Shown here: one piece after another, positions 53,460-60,851 of the stretch
Layout: each line of letters opens with the position of its first letter
Numbering within the stretch: position 1 is the stretch's first letter
IMG/VR virus record: IMGVR_UViG_3300017917_001342
Coordinates: 435,669-499,668 of that record
Length of the DNA: 64,000 nucleotides
Strand: one strand, 5' to 3'
Source of the DNA: a virus
Notes under the pieces: model-generated
Database searches by the model: none
Seen by the model: only the letters and a program-made list of their open reading frames with translations
What the model was told of the DNA's origin: nothing
Program-made: the position numbers and the translations under genes

Positions 53460-54173
53460 GTGGCAGAATCGAGAAAAATACCAACATTTTCAAGAGCAGT
53501 ACCTATTCTGGATGCATTGTTAAAGTATCTAACTAGAACTTCTCCATTGATGTTAGCAGTGCATTTAATTTATATCAGCACTGCTAGTATATTCATAAGC
53601 ATGGCATATGTTGTTAGTTTCCATTGGGAAAGTCTAGTACGACTATACGAAGAAGCACACGATATACAATCATTTTCTGCCAATTTGAAAACATCTGTAG
53701 AAAACGACAACAAAATCTACGGACACCTCAATACTATTATCAGCAATTCTGGAGGTATGCGTGCTTATGTATATCGCTATCACAACGGACTAGCTGCAAT
53801 TTCAGGTGTGCCTTTTTTCTTTCAAACTATGACACACGAAGTAATCGCCAATGGTGCAACTCGTATTATACAATTTGAACAGCGTATACCAGCAAGCATA
53901 CATATGGCAATTAACAATGATTTTGTAGAAGATAAATGTGCTATTATCGAAAATGCAGATAAAGATCCAAGCAGCCAAAACTATTACTTCTATCAAAGCA
54001 AGAACGCTAAGTCATTGATACGTTGTCCAATTTATATGGAAAATGGTGATTTGTTTGGATTTGTTGGAGTTGACTTTGCAGATCATATTCCTTCTGATAC
54101 TAAGAAAACTGTAGATGAAATCAAAAACACTGCTAAAGATATAGGTAGATTATTCGCTACTACTGCCAAGTGA
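53460..54173 (+). CDS. t: Candidate T4 T-like holin
   Basis: 237 residues from the GTG at 53460, supported by AAGGTG six bases upstream and a TATAAATA late promoter; the longer open frame to 53295 would cross that promoter and the DnaJ start. A basic N-terminus precedes one membrane span (about residues 28-54), then a soluble domain of about 180 residues with 'RAYVYRYHNGLAAISG', 'SLIRCPIYMENGDLFGFVGVDF' and a final helix. T4 holin T has the same layout: short cytoplasmic N-terminus, one span, large periplasmic domain, 218 residues. Identity is by architecture and weak similarity only; a sensor-like membrane protein is the alternative. Confidence 0.45.
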   Translation: MAESRKIPTFSRAVPILDALLKYLTRTSPLMLAVHLIYISTASIFISMAYVVSFHWESLVRLYEEAHDIQSFSANLKTSVENDNKIYGHLNTIISNSGGMRAYVYRYHNGLAAISGVPFFFQTMTHEVIANGATRIIQFEQRIPASIHMAINNDFVEDKCAIIENADKDPSSQNYYFYQSKNAKSLIRCPIYMENGDLFGFVGVDFADHIPSDTKKTVDEIKNTAKDIGRLFATTAK

Positions 54174-54183
54174 TTTTTTTAGG

Positions 54184-54229
54184 TAATCCGCCGTTTATGC
54201 CATTAAATATGTACATAACGGATGGATTA
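54184..54229 (+). promoter_or_regulatory. Late promoter ATTAAATA in the loop of a ribosome-site-hiding hairpin
   Basis: TAATCC-G-CCGTT-T-ATG (54184-54199) pairs with CAT-AACGG-AT-GGATTA (54214-54229): 14 base pairs with two small interruptions. The loop contains TTAAATA (54203-54209), and the right arm contains the ribosome site of the gene at 54232. RNA begun near 54215 would consist of the right arm only. This controls the RuBisCO-like operon. Confidence 0.55.
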
Positions 54230-54231
54230 AC

Positions 54232-54954
54232 ATGCAGATTCTTATACCAATGAGCGGAGCCGGCAAGAGATTTGCCGATATGGGTTATCAAAAACCAAAA
54301 CCTTTAATAGAGTTTTTTGGTAAACCTATGATAGAACATGTGTTGGAAAATCTAGGTGCAGACAACGATTACATTCTCTGTGTGCAAAAAGCACACTATG
54401 ATGCAGACCCAACTCTGTTCGAAAGATTAAAAACCAAAGTTAAAAGTTTATCTATAGTTCTAGTAAACGGTGTAACACAGGGTGCAGCAGAAACCTGTCT
54501 GCTTGCAAAACAGCTATTGGATCTAGATAAACCGTTGTTCATTGCCAACTGTGATCAAATGATGGTATGGGATCAAACACATTTTGAAAATTGGTTTGCA
54601 GCAGAGAACCTGGATGGTGTTATGTTTGTGTTTGACAGCGACAGTACAAAAAACAGTTATGTAGAATTAGATAGCAACGGTATTGCTGTTAGAACTGCTG
54701 AGAAACAGGTTATCAGTCCCTATGCTACCAACGGCATCTATGTATGGAAACGTGCAGGCGACTTTGTCTGGGCAGCCGAAAAGATGATTGCAGATGATAT
54801 ACGTGTAAACAACGAATTCTATGTGTGTCCTGTATACAATGAAAACATTGCAAGAGGTGATCGTATAGGCATCTACTATCCAACTGAGCATTGGCCTATT
54901 GGAACACCAGAAGACCTGGACATCTACATAAAGGCACACTATGAAACTGTTTGA
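54232..54954 (+). CDS. Sugar-nucleotidyltransferase-like protein
   Basis: 240 residues. 'PMSGAGKRFADMGYQKPKPLI' is the G-x-G-x-R nucleotide-binding loop with the following Lys of NTP transferases such as glucose-1-phosphate thymidylyl- or uridylyltransferases. 'IANCDQMM' holds the metal Asp108, and 'HWPIGTPEDLDIY' is the usual C-terminal motif. It should join a nucleotide to a sugar phosphate. It overlaps the cupin gene by 14 bases and begins the operon containing the RuBisCO-like protein. Confidence 0.82.
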   Translation: MQILIPMSGAGKRFADMGYQKPKPLIEFFGKPMIEHVLENLGADNDYILCVQKAHYDADPTLFERLKTKVKSLSIVLVNGVTQGAAETCLLAKQLLDLDKPLFIANCDQMMVWDQTHFENWFAAENLDGVMFVFDSDSTKNSYVELDSNGIAVRTAEKQVISPYATNGIYVWKRAGDFVWAAEKMIADDIRVNNEFYVCPVYNENIARGDRIGIYYPTEHWPIGTPEDLDIYIKAHYETV

Positions 54955-55273
54955 TCCTGACGAATTTAAAGGCGGATGGTTTATAGGAGATTTTGAACCT
55001 AGTATTTGGCGTACAACTGGTTTTGAAATAGGTTATAAACATCATATTGCAGGCGAAGCATGGCCTGCACACTACCATGAACACATGGACGAAGTTACTT
55101 TTCTTCTAGAAGGTACAATGCAAATTTGCAATCAGACCATAACTGGTCCTATTATATTTTTAATAGGCCGTAATGAAATCGCTGACCCCGAATTTATAAC
55201 AGACTGCAAGGTATTCATAATAAAAACTCCGTCTGTACCCGGAGATAAAGTTTTAATTGGAGATAAAACATGA
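54941..55273 (+). CDS. Cupin-fold protein
   Basis: 110 residues, a single cupin domain. 'WPAHYHEHMDEVTFLLEG' (His44, His46, His48, Glu51) is cupin motif 1, a metal-binding set; motif 2 is weak. Small cupins act as sugar-phosphate or nucleotide-sugar isomerases and epimerases, among other roles. It overlaps the nucleotidyltransferase and is ATGA-coupled to the RuBisCO-like gene, so it probably works in the same route. The exact reaction cannot be read from the sequence. Confidence 0.7.
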   Translation: MKLFDPDEFKGGWFIGDFEPSIWRTTGFEIGYKHHIAGEAWPAHYHEHMDEVTFLLEGTMQICNQTITGPIIFLIGRNEIADPEFITDCKVFIIKTPSVPGDKVLIGDKT

Positions 55274-56493
55274 GCGCAATTGACATTGTGAGAGACGAAA
55301 AAAATCTTGCAAAATATTTTTATGTAACATACGACGTTGAAAGTACAAAAAGCGTATACGATGCTGCCTGGAATATTGCAGTCGGACAAAGTATAGGTAA
55401 TCCAAATACTCGCAGTATTTGGGAAACTGACGATATGATCGAAGCATACAGTGCTAAGATTTTACGCAATAGTAATTTTGAAAAGAAAAAAGGCAAAGTT
55501 GTAATTGCATACCCCAATGCTAATATTGACTGGGACACCGATGGTATTGCACAGCTATTGTGTATAGTACAAGGTGGTCAGGTTGATATTGACAGCATTA
55601 AAAAATGCAGAGTGTTGGATATAGAAATACATCCTCAAATAATAGACAGCCACTTTAAAAAGCCTGCGCATGGTATAACAGGTATGCGCGAGTTCACTAA
55701 CACCTATGGTAAACCAATGTTCGGCGGTATCGTAAAACCAAAAACAGGTATTACTCCTCAGGTACTGTTGGACATGACCAAAGAACTTGTAGAGGGTGGT
55801 GTTAACTTTATCAAAGAAGATGAAATTCTCAGCAACCCTGCTGTATGTAGATTGCAAGATCGAGTAGAACTTATCAGCAATTACATACAAGGTAAGAACG
55901 TAGTATACTGTTTCTGTATCAACAGTGATCCTGCATACGTAGTAGACCGCGCACGCTTTGTTGCACAGAATGGCGGTAATGGTGTGCATGTTAATATTTG
56001 GAGCGGATTAGGCAGCTATCGCAGTATACGCAACGCAGACCTCGGTCTGTTTATACACTATCAAAAGAGCGGCGACAAAGTAATTACAGGTAAACAAAAT
56101 CCCTTTGGTATTGAGTGGACAGTGCTTTGTAAACTGGCTGCAATGTGTGGTGTAGACACTATTCATGCAGGTATGTGGGGCGGATATCTCAGCGACGACG
56201 AAGAGGAACTGCGTAAAACACTTGCTGTACTGCATGATAGAAACGTATTACCTGCACTAAGCTGTGGTATGCATCCTGGTATTGTTAACGCAACATCTGA
56301 GAAATTTGGTGTAGATTTCCTTGCTAACGTTGGCGGTGCTATTCACGGACACCCAGGTGGTACACTTGCTGGCGCTAAGGCTATGCGTCAAGCAATAGAT
56401 AAGACTCCGGGTCCAGAATTCAAAACTGCAATTGACAAATGGGGTTATGAAACCAACGGTGGTTCAATGCCGGAATGGGTATTGGAATTCTGA
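55270..56493 (+). CDS. RuBisCO-like protein (large-subunit fold, form IV type)
   Basis: 407 residues. The C-terminal barrel is clear: 'GGIVKPKTG' (Lys156, Lys158), 'GGVNFIKEDE' (Lys182, Asp184, Glu185, matching the carbamylated Lys and metal ligands), His263 and His299 ('TIHAGM') at the places of His294 and His327, 'LPALSCGMH' for the SGG phosphate loop, and 'NVGGAIHGHPGG'. Differences argue against CO2 fixation: loop-6 Lys334 is Tyr306, Arg295 is Tyr264, one Gly of SGG is Cys332, and the N-terminal Asn123 site is not kept. It should therefore do an enolase-, isomerase- or decarboxylase-like reaction on a sugar phosphate. Coupled to cupin and nucleotidyltransferase genes. Confidence 0.85.
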   Translation: MSAIDIVRDEKNLAKYFYVTYDVESTKSVYDAAWNIAVGQSIGNPNTRSIWETDDMIEAYSAKILRNSNFEKKKGKVVIAYPNANIDWDTDGIAQLLCIVQGGQVDIDSIKKCRVLDIEIHPQIIDSHFKKPAHGITGMREFTNTYGKPMFGGIVKPKTGITPQVLLDMTKELVEGGVNFIKEDEILSNPAVCRLQDRVELISNYIQGKNVVYCFCINSDPAYVVDRARFVAQNGGNGVHVNIWSGLGSYRSIRNADLGLFIHYQKSGDKVITGKQNPFGIEWTVLCKLAAMCGVDTIHAGMWGGYLSDDEEELRKTLAVLHDRNVLPALSCGMHPGIVNATSEKFGVDFLANVGGAIHGHPGGTLAGAKAMRQAIDKTPGPEFKTAIDKWGYETNGGSMPEWVLEF

Positions 56494-56510
56494 TAGAAAG
56501 GTATAGGATT

Positions 56511-56999
56511 TTGCCATCTGTAATAATTGCACATAGAGGGTTGTTGGAGGGACCAGATGTAAATCTGCAGAATCGTCCAGATCAGGTGAAGAAAGCAATT
56601 GGCTTAGGCTTTCAAGTTGAAGTTGATGTGTGGTATATAGATGGCAAATGGTTTTTAGGACACGACGGACCTGAGCATAGTATAGATTGGCAGTTTCTAG
56701 CTGATCACAGCAATGACCTTTGGATACACTGTAAAAATCTAAATGCGTTCTTTGAGCTAAAAACTGATAGATCACATCAGTTAAATTACTTTTATCACGA
56801 CAGTGACGCAGTTGTGTTAACAGCTAAAAACCACGTTTGGACATATTTTGGTAAACGCGAAACCATGCATCGCAGCAGTGTATGTGTAATGCCGGAAGTT
56901 AGTTATGAGTGGGAAGAAATAGTACAAATGGCAACAAACAATCAATGGTTTGCCATTTGTACGGATTACCCAAGAAAGCTCAAGGAATGTCTCGCGTAG
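56511..56999 (+). CDS. Glycerophosphodiester phosphodiesterase-like protein
   Basis: 162 residues from a TTG at 56511 with AAAGG upstream; the frame continues to 56475 inside the previous gene. 'VIIAHRG' (His8, Arg9), 'QVEVDVWY' (Glu37, Asp39) and 'FLGHDGP' (His51, Asp52) match the metal and catalytic residues of the GDPD family in order. It is shorter than usual (about 240), and the C-terminal part is reduced. It may cleave a phosphodiester in a glycan or lipid headgroup. It overlaps the next gene by 13 bases. Confidence 0.65.
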   Translation: MPSVIIAHRGLLEGPDVNLQNRPDQVKKAIGLGFQVEVDVWYIDGKWFLGHDGPEHSIDWQFLADHSNDLWIHCKNLNAFFELKTDRSHQLNYFYHDSDAVVLTAKNHVWTYFGKRETMHRSSVCVMPEVSYEWEEIVQMATNNQWFAICTDYPRKLKECLA

Positions 57000-57649
57000 C
57001 ACTTTGCTTTGCAGGTCTACCAAGAATGTCTACAATCAGCACAGATAGCTGGCGTAGATTAATATCTCAACACCATACAGATGTTTTTGTACATACTTGG
57101 GCTGATAATGATCCGCAACAGCTACAGCAATCTATTGCTGCAACCTATGCACCAAAAGAATTGATTGTTGAACAACAACGTCAATTTGATACAGCTATCT
57201 ATACTGATCGCATATGGGCATACCGTAGTTTTCCCAACAATGTATTGAGCATGTGGTACAGCATAGCACAGAGCCTACAGATGGCTGATAGATATGCTGC
57301 AAAATACAACATCACATATGATTATGTTTGTCGTGCTAGATTTGACTGGCACTGTAATCAATTTGATTTGCAACCATTTGATGGCTTAACAGTACCAGAT
57401 GATCCCGGTTTAAGTGGACATCATTTTCAACATAGAGGCCACTGGTATGTTGCACATAACGATCAATTTGGCTATGGCAGCATGAATGTCATGCGCGATT
57501 ATGGTGAGACCTTTTATCGCATACCATGGTTATATCAAATCGACAAAATAGACTTTTGCAGTGAATTATTCCTTACAACAAATATGATTACAAAAAAAAT
57601 TCCTGTAAAATTACAAAAGGGATGGGTTTATAGGATGGTACGCGAATGA
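56987..57649 (+). CDS. Putative glycosyltransferase-related protein
   Basis: 220 residues from the ATG at 56987 ('MSRVALCFAGLPRMS'); an earlier in-frame start lies within the upstream gene. The pattern 'VALCFAGLPR', 'DVFVHTWAD', 'ITYDYVCRARFDWHC' resembles a family of capsule- or LPS-associated proteins thought to be glycosyltransferases; 'ARFD' would take the D-x-D position. ATGA-coupled to a GT2 gene. Substrate unknown. Confidence 0.5.
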   Translation: MSRVALCFAGLPRMSTISTDSWRRLISQHHTDVFVHTWADNDPQQLQQSIAATYAPKELIVEQQRQFDTAIYTDRIWAYRSFPNNVLSMWYSIAQSLQMADRYAAKYNITYDYVCRARFDWHCNQFDLQPFDGLTVPDDPGLSGHHFQHRGHWYVAHNDQFGYGSMNVMRDYGETFYRIPWLYQIDKIDFCSELFLTTNMITKKIPVKLQKGWVYRMVRE

Positions 57650-58719
57650 AAATAGCTGTATATACAATTGCACTTAATGAAATAAAACACTGTGAACGCT
57701 GGGCAGAATCTGTAAAAGATGCAGACTATCGAATCGTTTTAGACACTGGTAGTACAGATGGTACAGTAGAAAAACTGCGCGAACTAGGTGTAACTGTATA
57801 CGAACAGCAGTTTACACCTTGGCGTTTTGATGTTGCACGCAATGCTGCATTGAATTGTGTACCAGAAGATGCTGATATCTGTATAAGCCAAGACATGGAT
57901 GAATTTTTAGAGCCGGGATGGCGTGCAAAAATGGAAGCAGTTTGGCAGAAAGGTCAAACTACTAGATTGGCTTACACCTATGTATTTGATTATAGACCAG
58001 GTGGTAAGAATGACGGCTATCGTATGGATAAGATTCATGCTAGACAGGGTTACGAATGGCGCAGGCCAGTGCATGAAACTGTATGGAGCACACTGAGTTA
58101 CGAAAACATTGCAGAAGATCTGTCTATTGTATTGAATCAAATACAAGACAGAAACAAAACAACTCGCAGCAACTATTTGCCATTGATGGCTATGGCCACA
58201 GCAGAAAATCCCAATGACAGCCAATTGAGCTTTTGGTATGGACGCGAGTTAATGTACGCAAATCAACATGAAGCTGCTATCACAGAATTGAAACGCTATC
58301 TTGATCTAGAAACCAGTCGTTGGCCAGTAGAACGTAGCGAAGCTATGATTTATCTGTCTAGACTAACAGACAGCAGCAAATTTGACTATTTGCACAGGGC
58401 ATTGATCTGTGCGCCAGAACGCAGACAGGTATGGTTAGAACTTGCTAGATATTATTACAGTAAACAAGACTGGCATGGATTGCTATGGGCCTGTGGTAGC
58501 GGGCTTGAACACAGCCGCAGGGACAACAGCTATCTTGATCATGCAGATGCCTGGGGCAATCAACTACACGATTTTGGAAGCATTGCAGCAGCTAACTTAA
58601 AATGGTACGAAAAAGCTGTGGAATGGTGCCAATTAGCGATAAACATACAACCAACTGATGATAGATTGCGTGCAAACTTAAATTGGATGCAAAGCAAACT
58701 AGGAGAGATTTCAAAATGA
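57646..58719 (+). CDS. GT2 glycosyltransferase with C-terminal TPR-like helices (1)
   Basis: 357 residues. 'IAVYTIALNEIKHCERW' and 'VLDTGSTDGTVEKL' open the GT2 domain, and 'ISQDMDEFLEPGW' has the D-x-D metal motif. 'RPVHETVW' is a further family block. From about residue 190 the protein is a set of helical pairs ('LSFWYGRELMYANQHEAAITEL') of TPR type. The next gene is a full-length paralogue, and the two overlap by four bases. Confidence 0.75.
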   Translation: MKIAVYTIALNEIKHCERWAESVKDADYRIVLDTGSTDGTVEKLRELGVTVYEQQFTPWRFDVARNAALNCVPEDADICISQDMDEFLEPGWRAKMEAVWQKGQTTRLAYTYVFDYRPGGKNDGYRMDKIHARQGYEWRRPVHETVWSTLSYENIAEDLSIVLNQIQDRNKTTRSNYLPLMAMATAENPNDSQLSFWYGRELMYANQHEAAITELKRYLDLETSRWPVERSEAMIYLSRLTDSSKFDYLHRALICAPERRQVWLELARYYYSKQDWHGLLWACGSGLEHSRRDNSYLDHADAWGNQLHDFGSIAAANLKWYEKAVEWCQLAINIQPTDDRLRANLNWMQSKLGEISK

Positions 58720-59780
58720 AAATAGCTATATACGGTCCGGCAAAAAACGAATTCAAACATGTCGAAGCATGGTATGACAGTTGCAAAGATGCAGACATTA
58801 TCTGCGTTGCAGACACTGGTAGTACAGATGGTACACCAGAATTAATGCGACAACTTGGTGTACAAGTTACAGATGTACGTATATCACCTTGGCGATTTGA
58901 TGATGCATTTAATACAGCAATGTATCTGGTGCCCGATTGGGTCGATGTTTGTATTCGATTAGACACAGACGAGCGTCTTGTAGAAGGTTGGAGAGCAGCG
59001 TTAGAAGCAGCATGGACACCTGAAACAACACGTTTACGTTACCCTTATGTATGGAATTGGAACCCAGATGGCACACCAGGCCGTACATGGTATGGCGATC
59101 GTATCCACAAGCGAGTTGGTTACAGATGGATGGGTGCAACACACGAAGGGCTTGTTAGCAGGTTGCCGGAAATTCAAACCTATACAGACACTGTGAAGAT
59201 ACATCATTTCCCGGATGTAAAAAACAAATCGGGCGATTTGCCATTGCTGTTAGAATCTGTAAAAGAGTGGCCGCATGATGCTAGAATCCGTGCTTACCTT
59301 GCTAGAGAATACATGTATGCTAGAAACTACGAGAAAGCAGCAGAAACCTACAAAGAATTCCTAGGAATGAGCTGGGACACTGCCGAACGCTGTCAGGCAA
59401 TGACATCACTGGCACAAGCAGAACCAGAAAATAAAATCTACTGGTTAAGGCAAGCTGCGTATGAAGTACCAACACACAGAGAACCTCTAGTATATCTTGC
59501 ACAACACTATTACGACAAAAGTGAATGGCAAAAGTGTTATGAATATGCACACAAGGCTTTGGCAATTACCAGACATCCTATGGATTATACCTGCACACCG
59601 GAAGCATGGGGATGGCAACCACACGATTTGTTAAGCATTGCAGCATGGAATCTCAAGCTGTACAAAGAAAGTCTCGAACATGCTAAACTGGCATTGTCAC
59701 ATGCTACACATGATGTAAGGCTGCAAAACAATGTCAAGCTCATTGAAGAATTTATAGCTAAGAATCTCAGTGACAGTTGA
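58716..59780 (+). CDS. GT2 glycosyltransferase with C-terminal TPR-like helices (2)
   Basis: 354 residues from the ATG at 58716 that overlaps the previous stop (ATGA); the frame is open further upstream but within the neighbour. 'IAIYGPAKNEFKHVEAW', 'VADTGSTDGTPEL', 'IRLDTDERLVEGW' (D-x-D) and 'GATHEGLV' parallel copy 1, as do the TPR-like helices. Tandem duplication of a GT2 gene is evident. It is the last long gene of the RuBisCO-like operon. Confidence 0.75.
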   Translation: MKIAIYGPAKNEFKHVEAWYDSCKDADIICVADTGSTDGTPELMRQLGVQVTDVRISPWRFDDAFNTAMYLVPDWVDVCIRLDTDERLVEGWRAALEAAWTPETTRLRYPYVWNWNPDGTPGRTWYGDRIHKRVGYRWMGATHEGLVSRLPEIQTYTDTVKIHHFPDVKNKSGDLPLLLESVKEWPHDARIRAYLAREYMYARNYEKAAETYKEFLGMSWDTAERCQAMTSLAQAEPENKIYWLRQAAYEVPTHREPLVYLAQHYYDKSEWQKCYEYAHKALAITRHPMDYTCTPEAWGWQPHDLLSIAAWNLKLYKESLEHAKLALSHATHDVRLQNNVKLIEEFIAKNLSDS

Positions 59781-59800
59781 TCACTAAATATCACTATGAG
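59766..59800 (+). promoter_or_regulatory. Late promoter CTAAATA in a start-hiding hairpin
   Basis: CTCA-GTGA (59766-59773) pairs with TCAC-TA-TGAG (59791-59800), 8 bp with a 2-base bulge, and the ATG at 59796 lies in the bulge and right arm. The loop holds CTAAATA (59784-59790), whose expected RNA start is the A of that ATG. No Shine-Dalgarno is seen, so the late mRNA would be leaderless. Confidence 0.5.
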
Positions 59801-59972
59801 AGCAACTGAATTCATAAATGAGTCAGGCGGAGCAGGCCGCGTTGTGCCAGGTGTGAATACCACACCTGATGTTGGACCGGATGAAATACCAAAGCAAGCT
59901 GCAAAGCTAGGTATGAAAACTGATAGAGACGGTAGACCGCCTATTGCTAGAACTGATGGGAAAATTGAATAA
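59796..59972 (+). CDS. Small protein with conserved KQAAKLG..DRDGRPP tail
   Basis: 58 residues, ATG to TAA. The start 'MRATEFINESGGAGRVVPG' and the later 'GPDEIPKQAAKLGMKTDRDGRPP' match a short pattern I recall from small proteins of marine T4-like phages, where 'GRPP' near the C-terminus recurs. It has a late promoter at the start codon and a strong terminator eight bases after the stop, so it is its own late transcription unit. Function unknown. Confidence 0.6.
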   Translation: MRATEFINESGGAGRVVPGVNTTPDVGPDEIPKQAAKLGMKTDRDGRPPIARTDGKIE

Positions 59973-59979
59973 TAAAAAA

Positions 59980-60000
59980 GGGCGCCTAAGCGCCCTTTTT
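59980..60000. terminator. Rho-independent terminator, bidirectional
   Basis: An A-run, GGGCGC, a CTAA loop, GCGCCC and five T. It ends the plus-strand operon and, by its A-run, also serves the minus-strand gene at 60003. Confidence 0.9.
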
Positions 60001-60002
60001 AG

Positions 60003-60200
60003 TTAGATACGACTGCGTCGACTTGCAGCTTCTGCGTCTTCTTTTGTACGCTCAATTGCGATAGGAACCCACCGTTGCGGAATAGCAAGGCCGCTCTTGC
60101 GGTAATAGTCTAGATCAGCATCGGGATCATCTACCTGAGCCCAAACTGTCCACTTACCATCAAAAGGACGCTGCGTAATTTCGTGTCGGGATTTTTCCAT
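60003..60200 (-). CDS. Small hypothetical protein
   Basis: 65 residues. 'KSRHEITQRPFDGKWTVWAQVDDPDADLDYYRKSG' suggests a small beta-hairpin unit, and the C-terminus is basic ('EDAEAASRRSRI'). It ends three bases before the shared terminator. No family recognised. Confidence 0.5.
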   Translation of the reverse strand: MEKSRHEITQRPFDGKWTVWAQVDDPDADLDYYRKSGLAIPQRWVPIAIERTKEDAEAASRRSRI

Positions 60201-60256
60201 TATCTTAATTGCCTCATATTTTGAGTTAGTGTTATGCGTATTACTACGCGGCTAAT

Positions 60257-60282
60257 ATTATTGCATGTTATTATGCAATAAT
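60257..60282 (-). terminator. AT-rich hairpin after the phosphoribosyltransferase-like gene
   Basis: ATTATTGCAT and ATGCAATAAT form a perfect 10-bp stem with a 6-base loop, starting four bases past the stop at 60287. On the minus strand ATTAGCC follows. Low G+C makes it a weak terminator. Confidence 0.5.
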
Positions 60283-60286
60283 TTCG

Positions 60287-60802
60287 TTATGGTGTAGTCT
60301 TGCTCCACCATTTGTCCCAAGGAAAGCTAATTTCTGTATCGGTTGATTCAGTTGCGCTGTAGTTAACTATAAAGTCACTTTCGACGTTGTCAACCAATAC
60401 TGCAAATTTTGTAGATTTATACCAAACATCGTCCCAGATGTTTGACATAGGCATGCAGCCACTTTGCCAATCTTTTTTGATCCAATTAAAAACAGTTGGA
60501 TCATTTACATGATTGACAATGAGAATATTTTTTGGTGTACAAGGTTTCCAATTATTGTTGCAATCTAAACCAAATGCATCCTCTGCCATCCATAGGTTAG
60601 ATTCAGCCGAATCGATATGTAGCTGTGTGTTGAGAGTGTAACAAGGTACATCAAACCATTCACTGATGAGCGCAGCAGGTAATGTACCGTTCTTAACAAG
60701 ACCTACGACGTAGTCTGGTTTCCAGTTGTTGCAGTGCATCTGTTGAACAATGTCTAAACATTGTGCATGAACATCTTTATATGTAAATGCTGTTGCGGCC
60801 AT
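60287..60802 (-). CDS. Degenerate phosphoribosyltransferase-like protein
   Basis: 171 residues. 'DYVVGLVKNGTLPAALISEWFDVPCYTLN' matches the first half of type I phosphoribosyltransferases (the 'G..rGG..pA' loop). The PRPP-binding strand, usually 'vliVDD..dtG.T', reads 'ILIVNHVNDPTVFNW', so both acidic residues are changed. It may have lost PRPP chemistry and kept ligand binding. It is expressed from a strong TTGACA/TATACT promoter, which suggests an early role. Confidence 0.6.
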   Translation of the reverse strand: MAATAFTYKDVHAQCLDIVQQMHCNNWKPDYVVGLVKNGTLPAALISEWFDVPCYTLNTQLHIDSAESNLWMAEDAFGLDCNNNWKPCTPKNILIVNHVNDPTVFNWIKKDWQSGCMPMSNIWDDVWYKSTKFAVLVDNVESDFIVNYSATESTDTEISFPWDKWWSKTTP

Positions 60803-60823
60803 AGTGTCTCCAATCTATGCCGC

Positions 60824-60851
60824 AGTATAACACAGTGTTGTTAGTTGTCAA
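60824..60851 (-). promoter_or_regulatory. Strong sigma70-like promoter
   Basis: On the minus strand a perfect TTGACA (60851-60846), 16 bases, then TATACT (60829-60824) with an upstream TG, an extended -10. The start would be near 60817, followed by GGAG and the ATG at 60802. The -35 overlaps the end of the gene at 60841. Confidence 0.75.

Noticed and set aside
53295-53460. N-terminal extension of the holin candidate
   Set aside because: It would run through the late promoter and the start of dnaJ on the other strand. The GTG at 53460 has a proper ribosome site.
55270-56493. A carbon-fixing RuBisCO
   Set aside because: Loop-6 Lys, the phosphate Arg, one SGG Gly and the N-terminal Asn site are not kept, and no small subunit or phosphoribulokinase is nearby.
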